64,000 nt of DNA, taken from Viscum album. Its lineage: Eukaryota > Streptophyta > Magnoliopsida > Santalales > Viscaceae. This document shows positions 1 through 12,640 of this stretch, one piece after another; positions within the stretch are counted from its first letter, which is position 1, and each line of letters begins with the position of its first letter. The notes below the pieces were generated by a model that worked only from the letters and a program-made list of their open reading frames with translations, did no database searches and had not been told where the DNA came from. The DNA lies in contig OY728147.1 in the NCBI GenBank assembly GCA_963277665.1, positions 1,265,663,424 to 1,265,727,423 of the forward strand, written 5' to 3'. Made by a program: the position numbers and the translations under genes.

Positions 1-3000
1 TTCTCTTGATTCTGTGCAGACAAATTTAAGATAAAACATCACTGAGGAAATGATGTATCATGATTCTATTGACAATGGAAATCAAGAGTTGTATAGTGGA
101 TTTTTGAAATATTCAAAACATTGTTTTGTGCTGAAGTTGTACCATATCAAATGTCTATGTGGTGTTACAAATAAGGGAATGTCTATGATATTGGATTTTT
201 TCTTGATGTATTTCCTGTAACATACATCCCCGAGTTTTTTTATGATAAGAAAATAGTTTTTAATAGGCTTTTCCTAAATTATACAAAAATAAATGTGTGT
301 CCCAATGATTGTATGCATTATTTGGGAGATGATTCAAGTACACAGGATTGTAAAAAATGTTCTTCTTCTAGATGGAAATCAATGGGTGAGGTTGGATTTC
401 TGAATCAACATACATTCATGCAAAAGAAGAAAAGGAACACACCTACAAAGGGTTTTCATTACTTTCCTTTAAATTCTTGATTTCAAATATTGTTCAAGTA
501 ATCGAAAACTGACGAACACGTGAAGTGAAATTCTGTACATAATTATAAGTATAGATTAATGATACATCCACGAGATTCACAATCGTGGATGAAATATGAT
601 TCCTTACATCCATATTTCTCAGTTGATCCTAGGAATGTTCAATTGGGATTTTCTACGGATGGATTCAACCCATTTGGGACTTTGAGTACCAATTATAGCA
701 TTTGGTTAGTTGTTTTGATCCCTTATAATATACCTATGTAGATGTGTATTCAAGAAACTTCATTTATCATTTAAATTATTATTCATGGAATAAATATTCC
801 TCAAATTGATATTAATGTATACTTGTAACCTTTAATTGAATAATTACAGGAGTTGTAGAGCAATGATGTTGAGACAATTGATGTTTATTTTAAAACAATG
901 CTCAATATGATTGTTGCTTTAAGGTTGACCATTAGTGACATCCCTAGGCATGGAAATTTATCTGGGTGGAATAATTAAATGAGTTTATATTTTCAGGTTT
1001 TTATCTTTGATTTTGAGTTCAAACAACAACCTCATATTAGAAAATGGTGCTTCTTTTTCCATCAAAACTTTCTTGATGCATCTCATATATTTTAGCTGAA
1101 CAGATCAAATTTTAACACTTTCATTAATCGTAGAACACCTCCAAAGTTGTTAACTAGTTCTGAAATATTGACACAACATGGAAATGTTGAAACATTATTT
1201 TTTAAGGTTCTTCATTTGAATGACAGTGGGAAATGGGTTCTGAGTGCGTCATCATGCGAAATCAGAATAAAACAATGGAAGAAAAAAATTCTATTCTTTA
1301 AAATTCCATATTGGGAATTTAATTTAGTGCAGTATAATCTTGATGTGATACATATTGATAAGAATGTATATGAAAATTATATTTTCACATTTCATAATGA
1401 GCATGGAAATTTGAAGGATCATCTCAATGCTCCGAAAGACTTATAAGTAATGAACAAAAAACATGATCTTTGTCCAGATGAGAATAAAATGTTTTCTCCA
1501 ACAATTTTTGCAATGAAAAATGGGTATAAAGATACATTACATCAAATTTTAATGCATGTGAAGGTATATTATGGGTATTGAAGTAACATCTCAAGGTGTG
1601 TTGACATGAATAATCGTAAGATATTTGGATTGAAAAGTCCTTATTCAAATATTTTGTTACAGTAGTTACTACCACTGTCATTGCATACATTATTACATGA
1701 AAACGTTACTGCTTTGGTACTCCAATTCTACACATTTTTCAGAAAACTATTTGAGAAATATCTACATTGATTTAATCTTGAAAACCTTCAAGAGAGGTTT
1801 TTATTAAAACATTTTTCATTGGAGATGATATTTCCTTTGTCGTTTTTTACTATCATTTTGCATTTAACTGTGCATTTGTTTGAGGAAGCTAAATTATGAG
1901 ACCCCGTTCATTATCAATGTATGTATCCAATTGAGAGGTACATTATTTTTATGATTTTCAGTTATGTAAAAAAAAATTGGAAATTAATAAAATTTATAAT
2001 TATGTTTGTTTATTTTATTTCCCAGATATGTTGGTTATTTGAAATCATACGTGAGAAATAAATCTCAACCTGAAGGCTCTATTTTTTAAGGCTATTTGGA
2101 TGAGAAGTGTCTTAACTTTTATTCTAGATACTTGGATGATATTGAGACAAGATTTAATAGAGTTGGACATGTTGATTACACATCTACTCAATCTCAAATA
2201 TTTGAGAAATCAAATATGTTTCTTGCTATTGGACGATCAGTAGGTTGGACCTCAAATGCGACATTGAAAGAAATGGAATTATTACAGGCACATAGATATG
2301 TACTACTGAATAGTGAAATTGTAGATCAATTTTTGGAAGATTTGAGGATACAAACAAAGAGTCAAATGAGAGGCCAAACACGAAATGAGAAATATAGAAC
2401 GAAAGTTCTTAATAAAGAACTTTTAGAATGATTTTCACAATGTGTAAGTTTATAAATATTGTAATAAATACAAATATTAAGTTGAAATATATATTTTGTA
2501 AATATAATAAAGTATATTTATTTTCGTAGATCATGAATACTGATACTTGACCTTATTTTTCTGAGTATTGACGTTTCATGCTTGAGGTCCTCCAAAACAA
2601 GTTAGAATGTTCGACTCTTACAACGTGAATAAATTTATATTTCGTGCAGTCGATCGAGAAGTGGATTTGAAAACACATAATATTGGTATATTTTCATTTC
2701 TTTATGTTTCATACTATGAAAAACTTATTTATATTATTTAATCAAATTTCTCCATGCATTATTCAGTTTTTTTATTCAAATATAATCTAGTCGATATTAT
2801 CATAGGTGTTAAAAGAGATTCCTTGTAGTTTAATTCTGTGAACTTCTCTGACTTGATGTATGTTGGTGATCATGAACTATATGATCCATATATCTTATCA
2901 TCACAAGACAAAAAATTGTATATTATGTGAATTATGTTGTGTATGAAGGGTGGAGTGTATTTTCTCACATAATACAAATAGATTATTATGATATTGGTGA

Positions 3001-3127
3001 TGAAGTGGAATATTTGGCATCTGAAATTGAATCACATAAACAACAAGAAGCAGTATTTTTTTCCCATCATGATATTGAAAATATTATTCTAGTAATGATG
3101 AATGATGTAGATGAATTAACGGAGTAG
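1..3127 (+). pseudogene. TNPD-like CACTA transposase relic (Transposase_21 / DUF4218 / DUF4216 type)
   Basis: Degenerate plus-strand coding pieces line up in order with the CACTA-2 transposase. At 295-400 the text CPNDCMHYLGDD followed by CKKC matches the cysteine-rich segment that reads HACSNDCILYS then CPTC in CACTA-2. At 559-735, SLHPYFSVDPRNVQLGFSTD and the following PFG and LIPYNIP match the Transposase_21 core. At 1147-1440, PYWEFNLVQYNLDVIHIDKN matches the PYWSDLLVRHMLDVMNIEKN part of CACTA-2. At 2096-2431, the piece with CLNFYSRYLDDIETRFNR and LLQAHRYVLLN matches the region after DUF4218. At 2927-3127 a short piece with YVVYEGWSV followed by acidic residues fits the DUF4216 tail. Stops and frameshifts separate all the pieces, so the gene is dead. 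Confidence 0.8.
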
Positions 3128-3376
3128 GGAACTGACATGACTGAAGGGTAAAAAGATTGTATGTACAGTTGCACATTTATTTTGGCATTCACATAATTCA
3201 TTTGTGTAGTCATTCATTATCATTGATATGTATACATTTTTTGTTAGTACTGTGCATCTATTATCATTTTTAATTTTTTTCTGCATAAATTTTTTGAAAT
3301 ATATGTCTTGAACATAATTTTATTTGATTAACTGATAGGAATTCCAAGGAGGAAGTGATTTATTGTTTCATCAATC

Positions 3377-4990
3377 AATGTGACAGATGACGATCCATTT
3401 GTCTCCCTCCATACATCATCTGAACCACCCTACACACGCCCCCTACACCATCTCCCTGACACCATCTCTCACACCCGATGTGCGTGTCCCTTTAGAAGCT
3501 CAGTCGTTGACTCCCCATTCCGCAGCCTCAGTATTGGGGGGGGGGGGCAGCCCCTTCTAGTTCTTCACGATCATACGAGAGGGTGATAGTTATATGTACA
3601 AATTTTAATATGAATATATTTATTAAAAATTTCTATACTAACTATTTGTTCATTAAAGATGATAATAATTCATGTTTAGATAAGAATATAAAAAATTCTG
3701 AGGTATGGAATATGACTAGAGAGATGATCTTTGACCCATTTAATTGATATGGGGTTCCCATGGATGACGTTGTGGGATTACTTGGCCAAATTCTAGGCTG
3801 GCTAGCTGTGAAGCCCATTTCCCTTCGTATTCTATATGATGATTGTGGAAATATGCCTCAATGTTGGAAAAATAATGTTTTTGATGCCAAAATAATGGTA
3901 ATTTTAATACATTATGGGGTAATTTAATTTTATGTTATTTTTATTTTCAAAATTAATTTCTATATACAGTTGTTTTTTCACATTACGGTTGCTGATGTGA
4001 TAGTAAGGAAGTGGACATTGAAAAATCATGGTATGAAATTTAAAAACATTTAATGGAGATTATGGAGTGATGGAAAGGATACATCCTTGATAGTCTAACA
4101 TATGTATGACATGATACCTAATGGGGTACCCAAAGAGAAATGAAATGTTTTTGTTGACAGACATCGTGATGAGAAGCCGATGGTATTTAATTATATATTA
4201 TTATAATAAACCAATTTTACATTTATAAATGTATATGAATAGGAGATAACCTTTAATAAATTACTATTAAATTGCATTTTATTTATTTTAGGAACTTTCA
4301 AGAAAGAATGCACCATGTCGGGCTAATTAAGTCATCCCTCACACTGTGGGATCCAAAATATTTTCCAGAGGCCGATCGACTCTGGTAATATTTTCATTGG
4401 TTTAAATATTTATAATAAAATATTATCTATTTAAAATATTAAATTGTTGATTTATATTTGTTTAATGTAGTCACATATTTTAGGTCCTGAATAATCCTGA
4501 ACTGAAGTGTGGTTGGATGATCACAAAAATTCTAATGAAAGTTTTGTTAATGAGCCTACCAAAGAAGTTGGGGTATGAACACATTTTTTCATTATAATAA
4601 CTTTTAATCTATTGTTACCATGTTAATATATATTGAATCTAATATGTATTATATTTGATTTATAGGTAAAAATTAAAGAACTATGGGATGTAAATCATTC
4701 GCAGTCTTACTTAGTCTCCTAGGATGACCCAGTTGCAAATGTCTTTGGGAAGGAGCATCTAGGTAAAGTGTGTGGGGTGGGTTTGGGACCCATACCATCT
4801 GAGATCTTAGGAAGGCCACCAGATATTATAGTTTCATCTACTCTTGGTTGTATTCATTCCATACCTGGATATGGTCAGAGAGAGATTGCTTCCCTATGAA
4901 ACACAGTTCAAGACCTGGGGGCTCAGATATCCTCTTTGCAAAAAGCGTTGATTGATTTATATTAGAAGATGATTGTATTTTCCCCGGTGG
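3377..4990 (+). pseudogene. TNPA-like second CACTA protein relic (Transposase_24 / Ptta type)
   Basis: Fragments of the second CACTA gene follow the transposase relic. At 3380-3586 there is a proline- and serine-rich stretch of the kind found in the N-terminal linker of these proteins; it ends in a run of G. At 4114-4182 the translation reads IPNGVPKEK, stop, NVFVDRHRDEKP, which matches the domain pattern IPxGVPxxxW..FV..R. At 4300-4370, SRKNAPCRAN and then TVGSKIFSR match the SEKNKxNRxx..HTxGSxSF motif. At 4535-4572, NESFVNEPTKEVG follows, then DDPVANVFGKEHLGKVCGVG at about 4719-4780. Introns still show GT and AG ends, for example 4183-4290. Several in-frame stops make it a pseudogene. In other CACTA elements this protein binds the subterminal repeats. 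Confidence 0.7.
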
Positions 4991-7021
4991 TATTGCATCG
5001 ACTACTGGTGAGTAGGTAATTCACAAATATTCAAAACCATTTAGATTGAATACTTTTATTAGTTTTATGTTTAAATGTAAATATACAACAATATTAAATT
5101 TTCAAAATAATGTTCCTACAGGTGGTAGGAGGAAGTAGAGAAGGAGGTGGAGAGGGTGATGAGCTGGGTTCATCATCAGACCATGAATAGTTGTATTGTT
5201 GATATTTTGGGAAAATATGGTAAAATTAGGTTTGTATATATATCATGTGTGGCACATGGTTGCCACAAAACATTTTCATGAACTTATATTTTATTTATTT
5301 CTCATGTTTCCTTCTGTGTATTTTATTGAGTTTTGTATGGGGGGAATCAAGAGGTTGGATACAACAAGACTCATTGAAATTGATATTAAAGGTGTTATAC
5401 CGATTTTATCATGGATTTGGTGTCACTTCTTCATTTTTTTGTGCACTGCTAGAGTCGTTAGTTTTAGAGTTTCTATTGATTTTGGGGTTGTTCTATTGTG
5501 GAGCTAAATCATAGAGTGGTTTGCATCATAAAGATGATCTACATGTGACATGGAGTTTCTTTTGTGTCAAGGACCTTCTCCAATATTATAGAATCAATAA
5601 GGTGGAACGTACTATGTTTTTTGGATATAGTTTTTAATAGACCCATTATAATGTAGAGCTATTCATAATTCCATGGTTTTCATGTTTCGTCACCATTACA
5701 TTGTGTTATTAGTTGTATCACCATGACATTTTAATTCTGATCCAACCTATAAATTTCTAAACCCCTTCTGAATAATTTATTTATCAAAATTTTCTCACAG
5801 TTAATGGGTGACCAATATTCTATTTTATGAGGTATTTCCGCCCAATTATTTTCGTTATTGATCCTCAACATCTATATATATAACATCACAAATTTTAAGT
5901 TATTTTACTTTTATCTCCTATGGTTTCCTTCAAAATTATTCATTTTAGGGAGGATGTGGCTAAGGATATCGATGCCTTGGTTATTTTTATAGATATATAT
6001 TGATAATTCCACTTTTCTATTGGTTTTTCAATTTAAATCAATGCATTATAGTTCATATAGATGTTTTCCCACTTGCCTCATCTTCATATATCCAATTAGA
6101 ATTATTTGTTTGAGATAGGGGATCCGAGTTCATTTTTTTTAATGAGGATATATTGGAACATCATGATTTTATTATCATTTTTACAAATAGTATGGGTTTT
6201 TAGAAGAGGATAAATAATTTAGTTTACTAGATACTTTAAAATTAGGGGGAAATATTAGGTTTTTACTATTTTCATGAAATTACATATTATGGTACTTTAT
6301 TATTGTTGTTTCCAAAAAGTGTCATTTTTGGAACCTTTTTCACTTTGAATTTGCTGATTTTTGAGCATGTTGTTTTGATTATGTGATTGAGATAACAATT
6401 CATGGAAAATTATTACAAAAAAATTTATCCAATGAACTGGTTTTCCAAAGAAAATTAGAAATTTCTTGATAATACAGACGATGAAAATATTTATTATATT
6501 GATATCCCTCGAATTGAAATTTTCAAAATCATGGAAACTGATATATCATGATATGTGATTATTGGAGTGTTTCATTATCTTATGTTATGTTTGTGGTATC
6601 TTATGGGGAATTTAAAACTAACGAGGGTGATCAAATTAAATGCATAATGAACTAGTGGAGATGCTATGGTGAGTTAATAAGGGTTGTGTTGAGGGATGAT
6701 GTATAATAAATTTCATGTGGTTATTATTGTGGAGCTATTGTTATGAGTTGTGATAGTGAAATTCTTTGTTAATAGAGAGGGAAAACTATTTGGTATTTTC
6801 ATTTAGGTTGATGTGGGATGGATGTGTTTTTTTGGAATGGTTATGTTAGTTTACTAGTCATTTTGAGAATTGTTTTTAAATGTTGAAAATGAAATTTCAT
6901 GTGTAGATTCAGCAATTTTTTTTCTGGGCACTGGTAAAGTGGTAGTAGAATCAATTGTTTTCTTATAAATTTTTATTTCACATCAGTTGAATCCACTTTG
7001 AAATATCTTCATATTTTCATT
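4991..7021 (+). other. Non-coding 3' tail of CACTA-1
   Basis: About 2 kb between the TNPA-like relic and the subterminal repeats. Open frames at 5196-5514 are rich in Phe, Leu and Ile, overlap each other in two frames and match no family I know. The rest is AT-rich with no recognisable gene. It is treated as transposon 3' untranslated or intronic sequence. Confidence 0.4.
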
Positions 7022-7406
7022 AGCGGTGGTTAAAACTGCCACTGTAGTCAATAACTTAGTGGTGGTTTTAATCGCTGGCACACATTTTTTATCTTAGGTT
7101 ACCATCTCACGGTGTTTATTTTCATTTTAGTGACAGTTTTCTTGGGTGAAAAATAATCATTATTTAGGGGCAGTTTAAACTGCCAATGAAAAAAATTACA
7201 CCCAGTTGAGATAAACTACCACTAAAACCATGGAAAACCACCGTGAAATATCTCCAATAAAATGGTTACGGTAAACCACCACGCAATCAATTAAACCACC
7301 ACAAAATGTTTGTCGACACACAATTTAGCGGCGATTTTTTGAAACCTCCATAGAAGCATATGACGGCGGTGTAAACGGCTTCCATACCCAAAAAAACCGC
7401 CGTCAG
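7022..7406. repeat. Subterminal repeats of CACTA-1
   Basis: At least eight copies of a GC-richer motif with the core GCGGTGGTTTAAAC or its reverse complement AAACCACC sit in the last 400 bp before the element end. Examples are AGCGGTGGTTAAAACTGCC (7022), GGCAGTTTAAACTGCC (7169-7184) and AACCGCCGTCAG (7395-7406). Both orientations occur. Dense subterminal copies in both directions are typical binding sites of the TNPA-type protein. The motif differs from the GCGACGGG motif of CACTA-2, so the two CACTA elements belong to different families. Confidence 0.65.
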
Positions 7407-7433
7407 AAATTTATTTCTTTATATTGAGTAGTA

Positions 7434-8926
7434 TACTTATTTTTATCAAGTAGTGAAGATTAGATAGCTTATATAGATGCAATAAGGTGATATGATGTTT
7501 TCTGAGTATGCTATGACGTTAACTGATCTCTTGGGTTACACCAACAACATGGTGTTGGATGGTCACTTCCGGGAAAATATATTTGAGTAGGGTCTCCATA
7601 TAGACATATTTTCTAGAATAGTCTCCCTATAAATACCTACATATGTTCTAGTATTAGAGCCTGATCTGGTACCGTAGAGATTCTTAGAAGAGGTAATCAA
7701 ATGGATCGTTCCAATGGTGGGAATCATGGGTCTATTTCATCAACAACAAAAACCAGGCATCATTCATTAGGGTCTCGACATAGGAGACCAACCCATGATA
7801 GGACTCAAGAATGTGGATATGTGGAGGTATGTTCTTAGATATGATTTGGTAAGCCATGATATGGTTTGTGCTATGAATATGATAGGATATGTCCCAAGGA
7901 ATGTGATAACATAACATGCCTTTAAGTGGATGAATATAAGTAGTGGATGAACCATCATGATAGATTCAACACCATGATCATTTAACTCATAGGCATGTGT
8001 ATGGTGGACCATAGGGAGGTAATGTCGGTATAGGAGAATGTGGTTATTTAAAAGGAGTAGATAATGGTTAAGTTGGGTAGTAAGTTATATTTCCAACTCC
8101 ACCACTCAGTGTGCACTTATGGTGTAGGGAGTTGGGTGTTTGGGCCATGGGTAGCTACCTGCTATAGAGGTCTATGACCAGGCTATGAAAAAGACCATTC
8201 AATGATTGATATTTCGTTTTATACTCATTTTCATGTAGTAGAATATATAGGATTGATTCATTAATTAATTTCCTTATCACATGAGCTATAAATGGAGCAT
8301 CCAAATGATAAATTATCCGAGAAGCTATGGATAGTGGTTTTTATTAGGATTGATTTCAGTATTTTATATCAGTTAGTAGTGTGACCTAGAGCTTAGTGGG
8401 GGAGAGTTTATCATAGGACCTATTTATTATTCTGATGAAAATTTGAGAGAACATATTGGGCATGTACTTTTCTTACATGGCGAGGGACCATAATGATTGT
8501 CATCATAGATGATACAGATTCCTTTAGATGGATTGTTAAATATTCTCCTTCATGGGTGACAGAGAACATGGGGATCATAGAGTGGGTATTTCATTCTAGG
8601 AGATGTAACCCTCCATCCATTAGTTGGGGAGCATAGTCCTCATAGAATCAGACACTATGAGTATCTAGAATACTTTAATAGTTGATGAATGTAGGGATTT
8701 TTTCCTTTAGGATGTTTTGAGACGACAACCAAGGTGGGGGTGGACATCTATATTAACCTACACCATGAGAGTGCACTAATATATTCTATGGGATATCTGA
8801 TGAACCCTACCCAGATCTCGTTGAAGAGGGTGTAGTTAGTGGACATTTTAGAGAATGGTTTCATTAGTCATAGTGTGTCCCCCTAAGCACCTCATTTTTT
8901 GTTCATGAAAAAGGTGGATGAGAGAT
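7434..8926 (+). pseudogene. Gypsy-1 left part: gag C-terminus through the start of reverse transcriptase
   Basis: Decayed plus-strand Ty3/gypsy polyprotein. At about 7580-7700 the reading resembles the C-terminal part of a retrotransposon gag (GLHIDIFSRIVSL, then PTYVLVLEPDLVP). At 8733-8926 it resembles the entry to reverse transcriptase: VDIYINLHHESALIYS, then a stop and LVDILENGFISHSVSP, then APHFLFMKKVDER. Those correspond to the usual VEFxIDLxPGTxPIS, LLxKGFIRPSxSPWGAP and VLFVKKKDGSLR. The sequence stops exactly at DER where the LTR of Gypsy-2 begins, and resumes at 19943 with LRIYVNYHHLN. About 8000-8700 should hold zinc knuckle and protease, but I could not recognise them. Multiple stops are present. 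Confidence 0.65.
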
Positions 8927-11458
8927 TGTAAAATCCTAGCCTTTCCCAAAGCTAAGAATACATTATATTTCCATTAAAACTGATTTTTATACATGAAATG
9001 TGATTTGGATACTATAGAGTGGGTCAAGAGCATTTGGGAATTTCTTGAAAGACAAAAATCTATATTTTAAAAATGTAGATAACATCACACAGTTAGTGCT
9101 TACCATCTAACTCAACCATCTGGGCCCTAAATGGGGATGAACAGGTTGGGTAAACTATAAAAGGGGGTCGCATGGCCATGTGGGGGACCTGTACAAAATA
9201 CAAAGGGGTGTACATGAAATTCACTATTTTTCAAACTATGAACCTATCCTATATAATTAGTTCCACATAACTAGTATAGGTTCACAGTTTAGAAAACTGG
9301 GTGGCTAAACTATGCACCCCTTTAAATAATGGGTGAAATATCATTTTACACATATTCTCGTTGAGCTCCAACCTTATTCTAGGATTTGATAATTATACCA
9401 TCTATTGTGTTTGATGCCTATTGGTAAGCTCTTCATTCCAATTCCATAATTTCTTCTTTTAAATTTCCTCTAAGGATGTTATTTCCAGTTGAGATAAGGT
9501 TCCCTATTTTCATGGAATTTTTCTGTTCCATTAATTTCTCCTATTTCAACTTGAATTAGATAATGAAATTGAATGTTGAGAGTAATAACTAGATTTGGTT
9601 TGTTGTATAGTTATTGTTTCTAATTTCATTATTTTTATATTATGAATTGTTGTGTGGTGCATAGAACCATCAATGAAATGCCTAGAAAACAAAAAATTGA
9701 TAAAATGAATTGATAATTCCTTGTTTGGGATAGTCCTTAAAACCCATAATTAATGTCAGTATTTGTCCACATTTACATGATCCAATCCTTAGGGTACATA
9801 TTTCTTAATGTCTTATAAGCCAAATTGTATAAAAAAAATTCTATCTACTATTGAAGGTGTGTTTATTTGTCCTTGTAAATAAAATGTAATATGAAGTAAA
9901 CCAAAAGAAATTGGTATTCCTTATATATTTTCCCATTTTTATTGTTTCTTGAATATGTTTTCCATAAGGAATGAATAAAATAATTTAAATTAAGTTATTT
10001 AATTATATTTTATGGGTTAAACACAATCCATAACCATTACATTAAACAAAAAATGAGAAAGACAAGGGTTCTGATTCCGAATGTGTTTGAAACACTATTT
10101 TTTCATAGAAATTATATAATATAAATGAATTATAGATCTACTAGAGTGATATATATATATTTTTATATATTACCCTAGAAATCCTGAACTGATTGATGAA
10201 TTCATTTTACCATATGACAGATAATGTGTTCCCTAGTGGATTAACTTGGACGATCTCAAAGGGGAATTATATTGTATCACGCCAAAAGTGATATCTAGTT
10301 CCAATTTGGTATACTATAGATGTGCATAGATGTTTATGCCTTTAAATTAAATAATGAGTGACACTAGGGTTCCTTAAAAGAATTCCTTAAATGGACACCT
10401 ATTGGGATAGTTTCTATTTTTGTACACATTGAGCGATACTTTGGTTACATTTTATGGAATGCCTTAGACATGTGTAAGCTTCCAAATAACTAAATCTAAT
10501 AATGAATCTTCTGATCCGTAGCATGCTTGGATTCAATCAATGATTTACAAACATTATGGACTAATTATTATTCTTTTGTAATAATATACTCTATGGAAAT
10601 TGGGGAACCTCTAATGATTATGCAAGGATTCCTTGGGCATTCACCTCGGGTCATGGCTCATATTATTTGTATATATACACATATATGTTCACACATATAT
10701 GAAGTGTATATATATAAAAACATGCTAATATATATATATATATATATATACATCAGTTGATTCTGAGACATTTTGGACTGGCCTGAAGCCAATAGTATCA
10801 GTTGGGTGTCCTGTGAGGAACCCAGACCCATGTCATTTACTTTATTTACAATTATAAATTGATCATTATTTGAACTCTAAAAATTTTATAGACACAGACT
10901 AGATATATATAGACACCATTTGTGGTTTCATATTATGTATATCTCACACCTTGTATGGGATTCCGATTAGTACTCGAATTGACTTTATGGGTGTCGGCAG
11001 AGTTAAAGGGAAACATTCAGCACTGGATTCCTGATATTCTGTTCTAGGATGGAGTATGAGATTATAAGACCAAGCATATAATCATAATGCAATTAGAGAT
11101 AGTTTTTGGTCTTTTTAAATTTTTTTTATAGATTCCTTGATAATTTTACTACACATCTTCCATGCATTCTATTTTTGGTATAAAATAAAGATATGACATC
11201 ATTTTGTATATTATATTAGTAATATTTCATTTTGTTAATAATATATAGATGAGTCCTACATCTACATTACACTGATTAAATTTTATCCACTACATATTAT
11301 TATTGTATACTATTATTTAAAGCATAGAAAATGTGGTTATAGTCTCCCTATTGCACCACCATAGACTTTCACAACTAATGTGTATCCTCTAGAATATGAG
11401 TATGCATGTTTGAGGCAATTTGAAAAACCGTGTTTTGTAACATATGAGTGAACTATTC
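8927..11458 (+). repeat. Gypsy-2 5' LTR
   Basis: Starts TGTAAAATCC and aligns by eye with the 3' LTR at 17263 (TGTAAACTCC). Shared stretches are TACATTATATTT near the start; a block just after the TA repeat (CATCAGTT, ACATT-TGG, GTGTCCT-TGAGGA, ACC-ATGT-ATTTA) at 10751-10870 and 19225-19340; and GTCTCCC, CACCAT, CTTTCACA-CTAAT near 11341-11385. Divergence is high, so the insertion is old. A TA dinucleotide run occupies 10728-10750. The right end is estimated from the degenerate primer binding site that follows. Confidence 0.65.
10728..10750. repeat. TA dinucleotide microsatellite
   Basis: Uninterrupted TA run within the 5' LTR of Gypsy-2. The 3' LTR has several shorter TA-rich runs at the corresponding place (19122-19213), so the microsatellite was probably present in the LTR before insertion. 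Confidence 0.9.
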
Positions 11459-11461
11459 CCA

Positions 11462-11473
11462 TGGTATTTCAAG
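11462..11473 (+). promoter_or_regulatory. Degenerate primer binding site of Gypsy-2
   Basis: TGGTATTTCAAG lies directly after the inferred end of the 5' LTR and keeps the first six bases of TGGTATCAGAGC, the site complementary to initiator methionine tRNA that is used by most plant gypsy elements. The last six bases are largely changed. Confidence 0.4.
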
Positions 11474-12640
11474 TGTTATCATATATCTTTTCCTTTATCT
11501 TAATATTTTTTGGGTCTTAGACATGGTATTGGGAATGTGTAATAATTCTGTAATGAGCATGTTCACGTGTGTAGTTAGCCCATATAATTGGAAAATCCAA
11601 TTTCGTAATATGGGACCTTGAAGTTTTAGTTCTGTGAAATTACAGTTCAATTGATTTTAATATGGGCTGAAAAACAAGATTTATTTTTTTAAAACCATTA
11701 TTATTATTATTGTGGAGTTTCTTTTTAACTTTGATAGGTTTGTCAAGGGGAATTGATCATGCATCATGGTAGGCACCTGAGGATTCACATGTCATGGATA
11801 TGTCATGACATATTTCTATTATTGCATGTATATCCCACAAAATATTACTGGTGCCTTGAAAATTTTATTTTATATATTATTATCTTCTCTAAGTGGGATA
11901 GAATTATTGGATTAATAAAAGTTTAATAATCAACCAAAATGGTGTTTTCCTATATAGCTTGATGGTGGATGCATAATTAACCAATTATGCAATGATTGAG
12001 CATTGGACCACTGGTCATGTAGTGTGAAATGTTATATGATTTCAATTAAAATAATTCCATATTAAATTTATAGAATATGTACTTCCAAAAATTGTTATTG
12101 GTGACTCATGTAATGAAAATATTTTATATAACATGTTACATATGATTGCAGATGTAAGGGTCATGTCGTTGTTTCATGATGTTCCCATTGTAACTTATAA
12201 ATCCTATGCATTTATAACATGGGAGTGGGGAATCGTATATCTAGTCTTTAATATATATATATATATATATATATGAATGACTAAGAACATGGATGAATTT
12301 AAATTCATGAATAAATTTATTATCATTTAATGGTAATCTAATTGCATTATAAATGGTTTTATTCTCTTTATGTTTAAATTGAAACTGAATATATTGGGAC
12401 CACAATTGTCTAAAGTGATAACTGATCCTTGGAACTACCTTAGTAGTGGGTATTATGTTGTTTCACTCATGAATGTTATTCTTTATCACATAGATGTGTC
12501 ATCAAAAGTAGGTACAGGGTTGTGACTTTTATATCGGAAGTCTATGTACCTATACTTTTCTATATATTTACAGACATTCTATTATATATCTTTTTTTGGG
12601 GGATATTATTAGAAATTATAGATCTATTCATCCACTATTT
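11474..12640 (+). other. Gypsy-2 leader / 5' part of gag, unrecognisable
   Basis: AT-rich sequence between the primer binding site and the recognisable gag core. It contains an AT/TA run at 12249-12274 and no coding similarity that I can defend. Confidence 0.4.

Larger units (their letters stand above)
1..7433 (+). mobile_element. CACTA-1: decayed CACTA (En/Spm) transposon, left end outside the window
   Basis: This is the 3' portion of a plus-strand CACTA DNA transposon. It holds a TNPD-like transposase relic (1-3127), then a TNPA-like relic (about 3377-4990), then a long non-coding tail and subterminal repeats (7022-7406). That order matches the complete CACTA-2 element further right. The right end is placed at 7433, where the sequence reads TTGAGTAGTA, a one-base variant of the expected TAGTG terminus. 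The sequence immediately beyond resembles gypsy gag, so the element probably inserted in Gypsy-1. The left terminus is not in the window, so the target duplication cannot be tested. Reading frames are full of stops. Confidence 0.75.

Noticed and set aside
5196..5514. Two overlapping hydrophobic open frames suggesting a membrane protein
   Set aside because: T-rich sequence gives Phe/Leu/Ile-rich frames by chance. There is no start context, no family match, and it lies in a transposon tail.
7732..8012. Two minus-strand open frames
   Set aside because: They overlap each other, match nothing known, and lie opposite the decayed gag-pol of Gypsy-1.
12249..12274. AT/TA runs as a possible replication origin
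   Set aside because: Simple dinucleotide repeats are common in plant LTRs and nothing else supports an origin.
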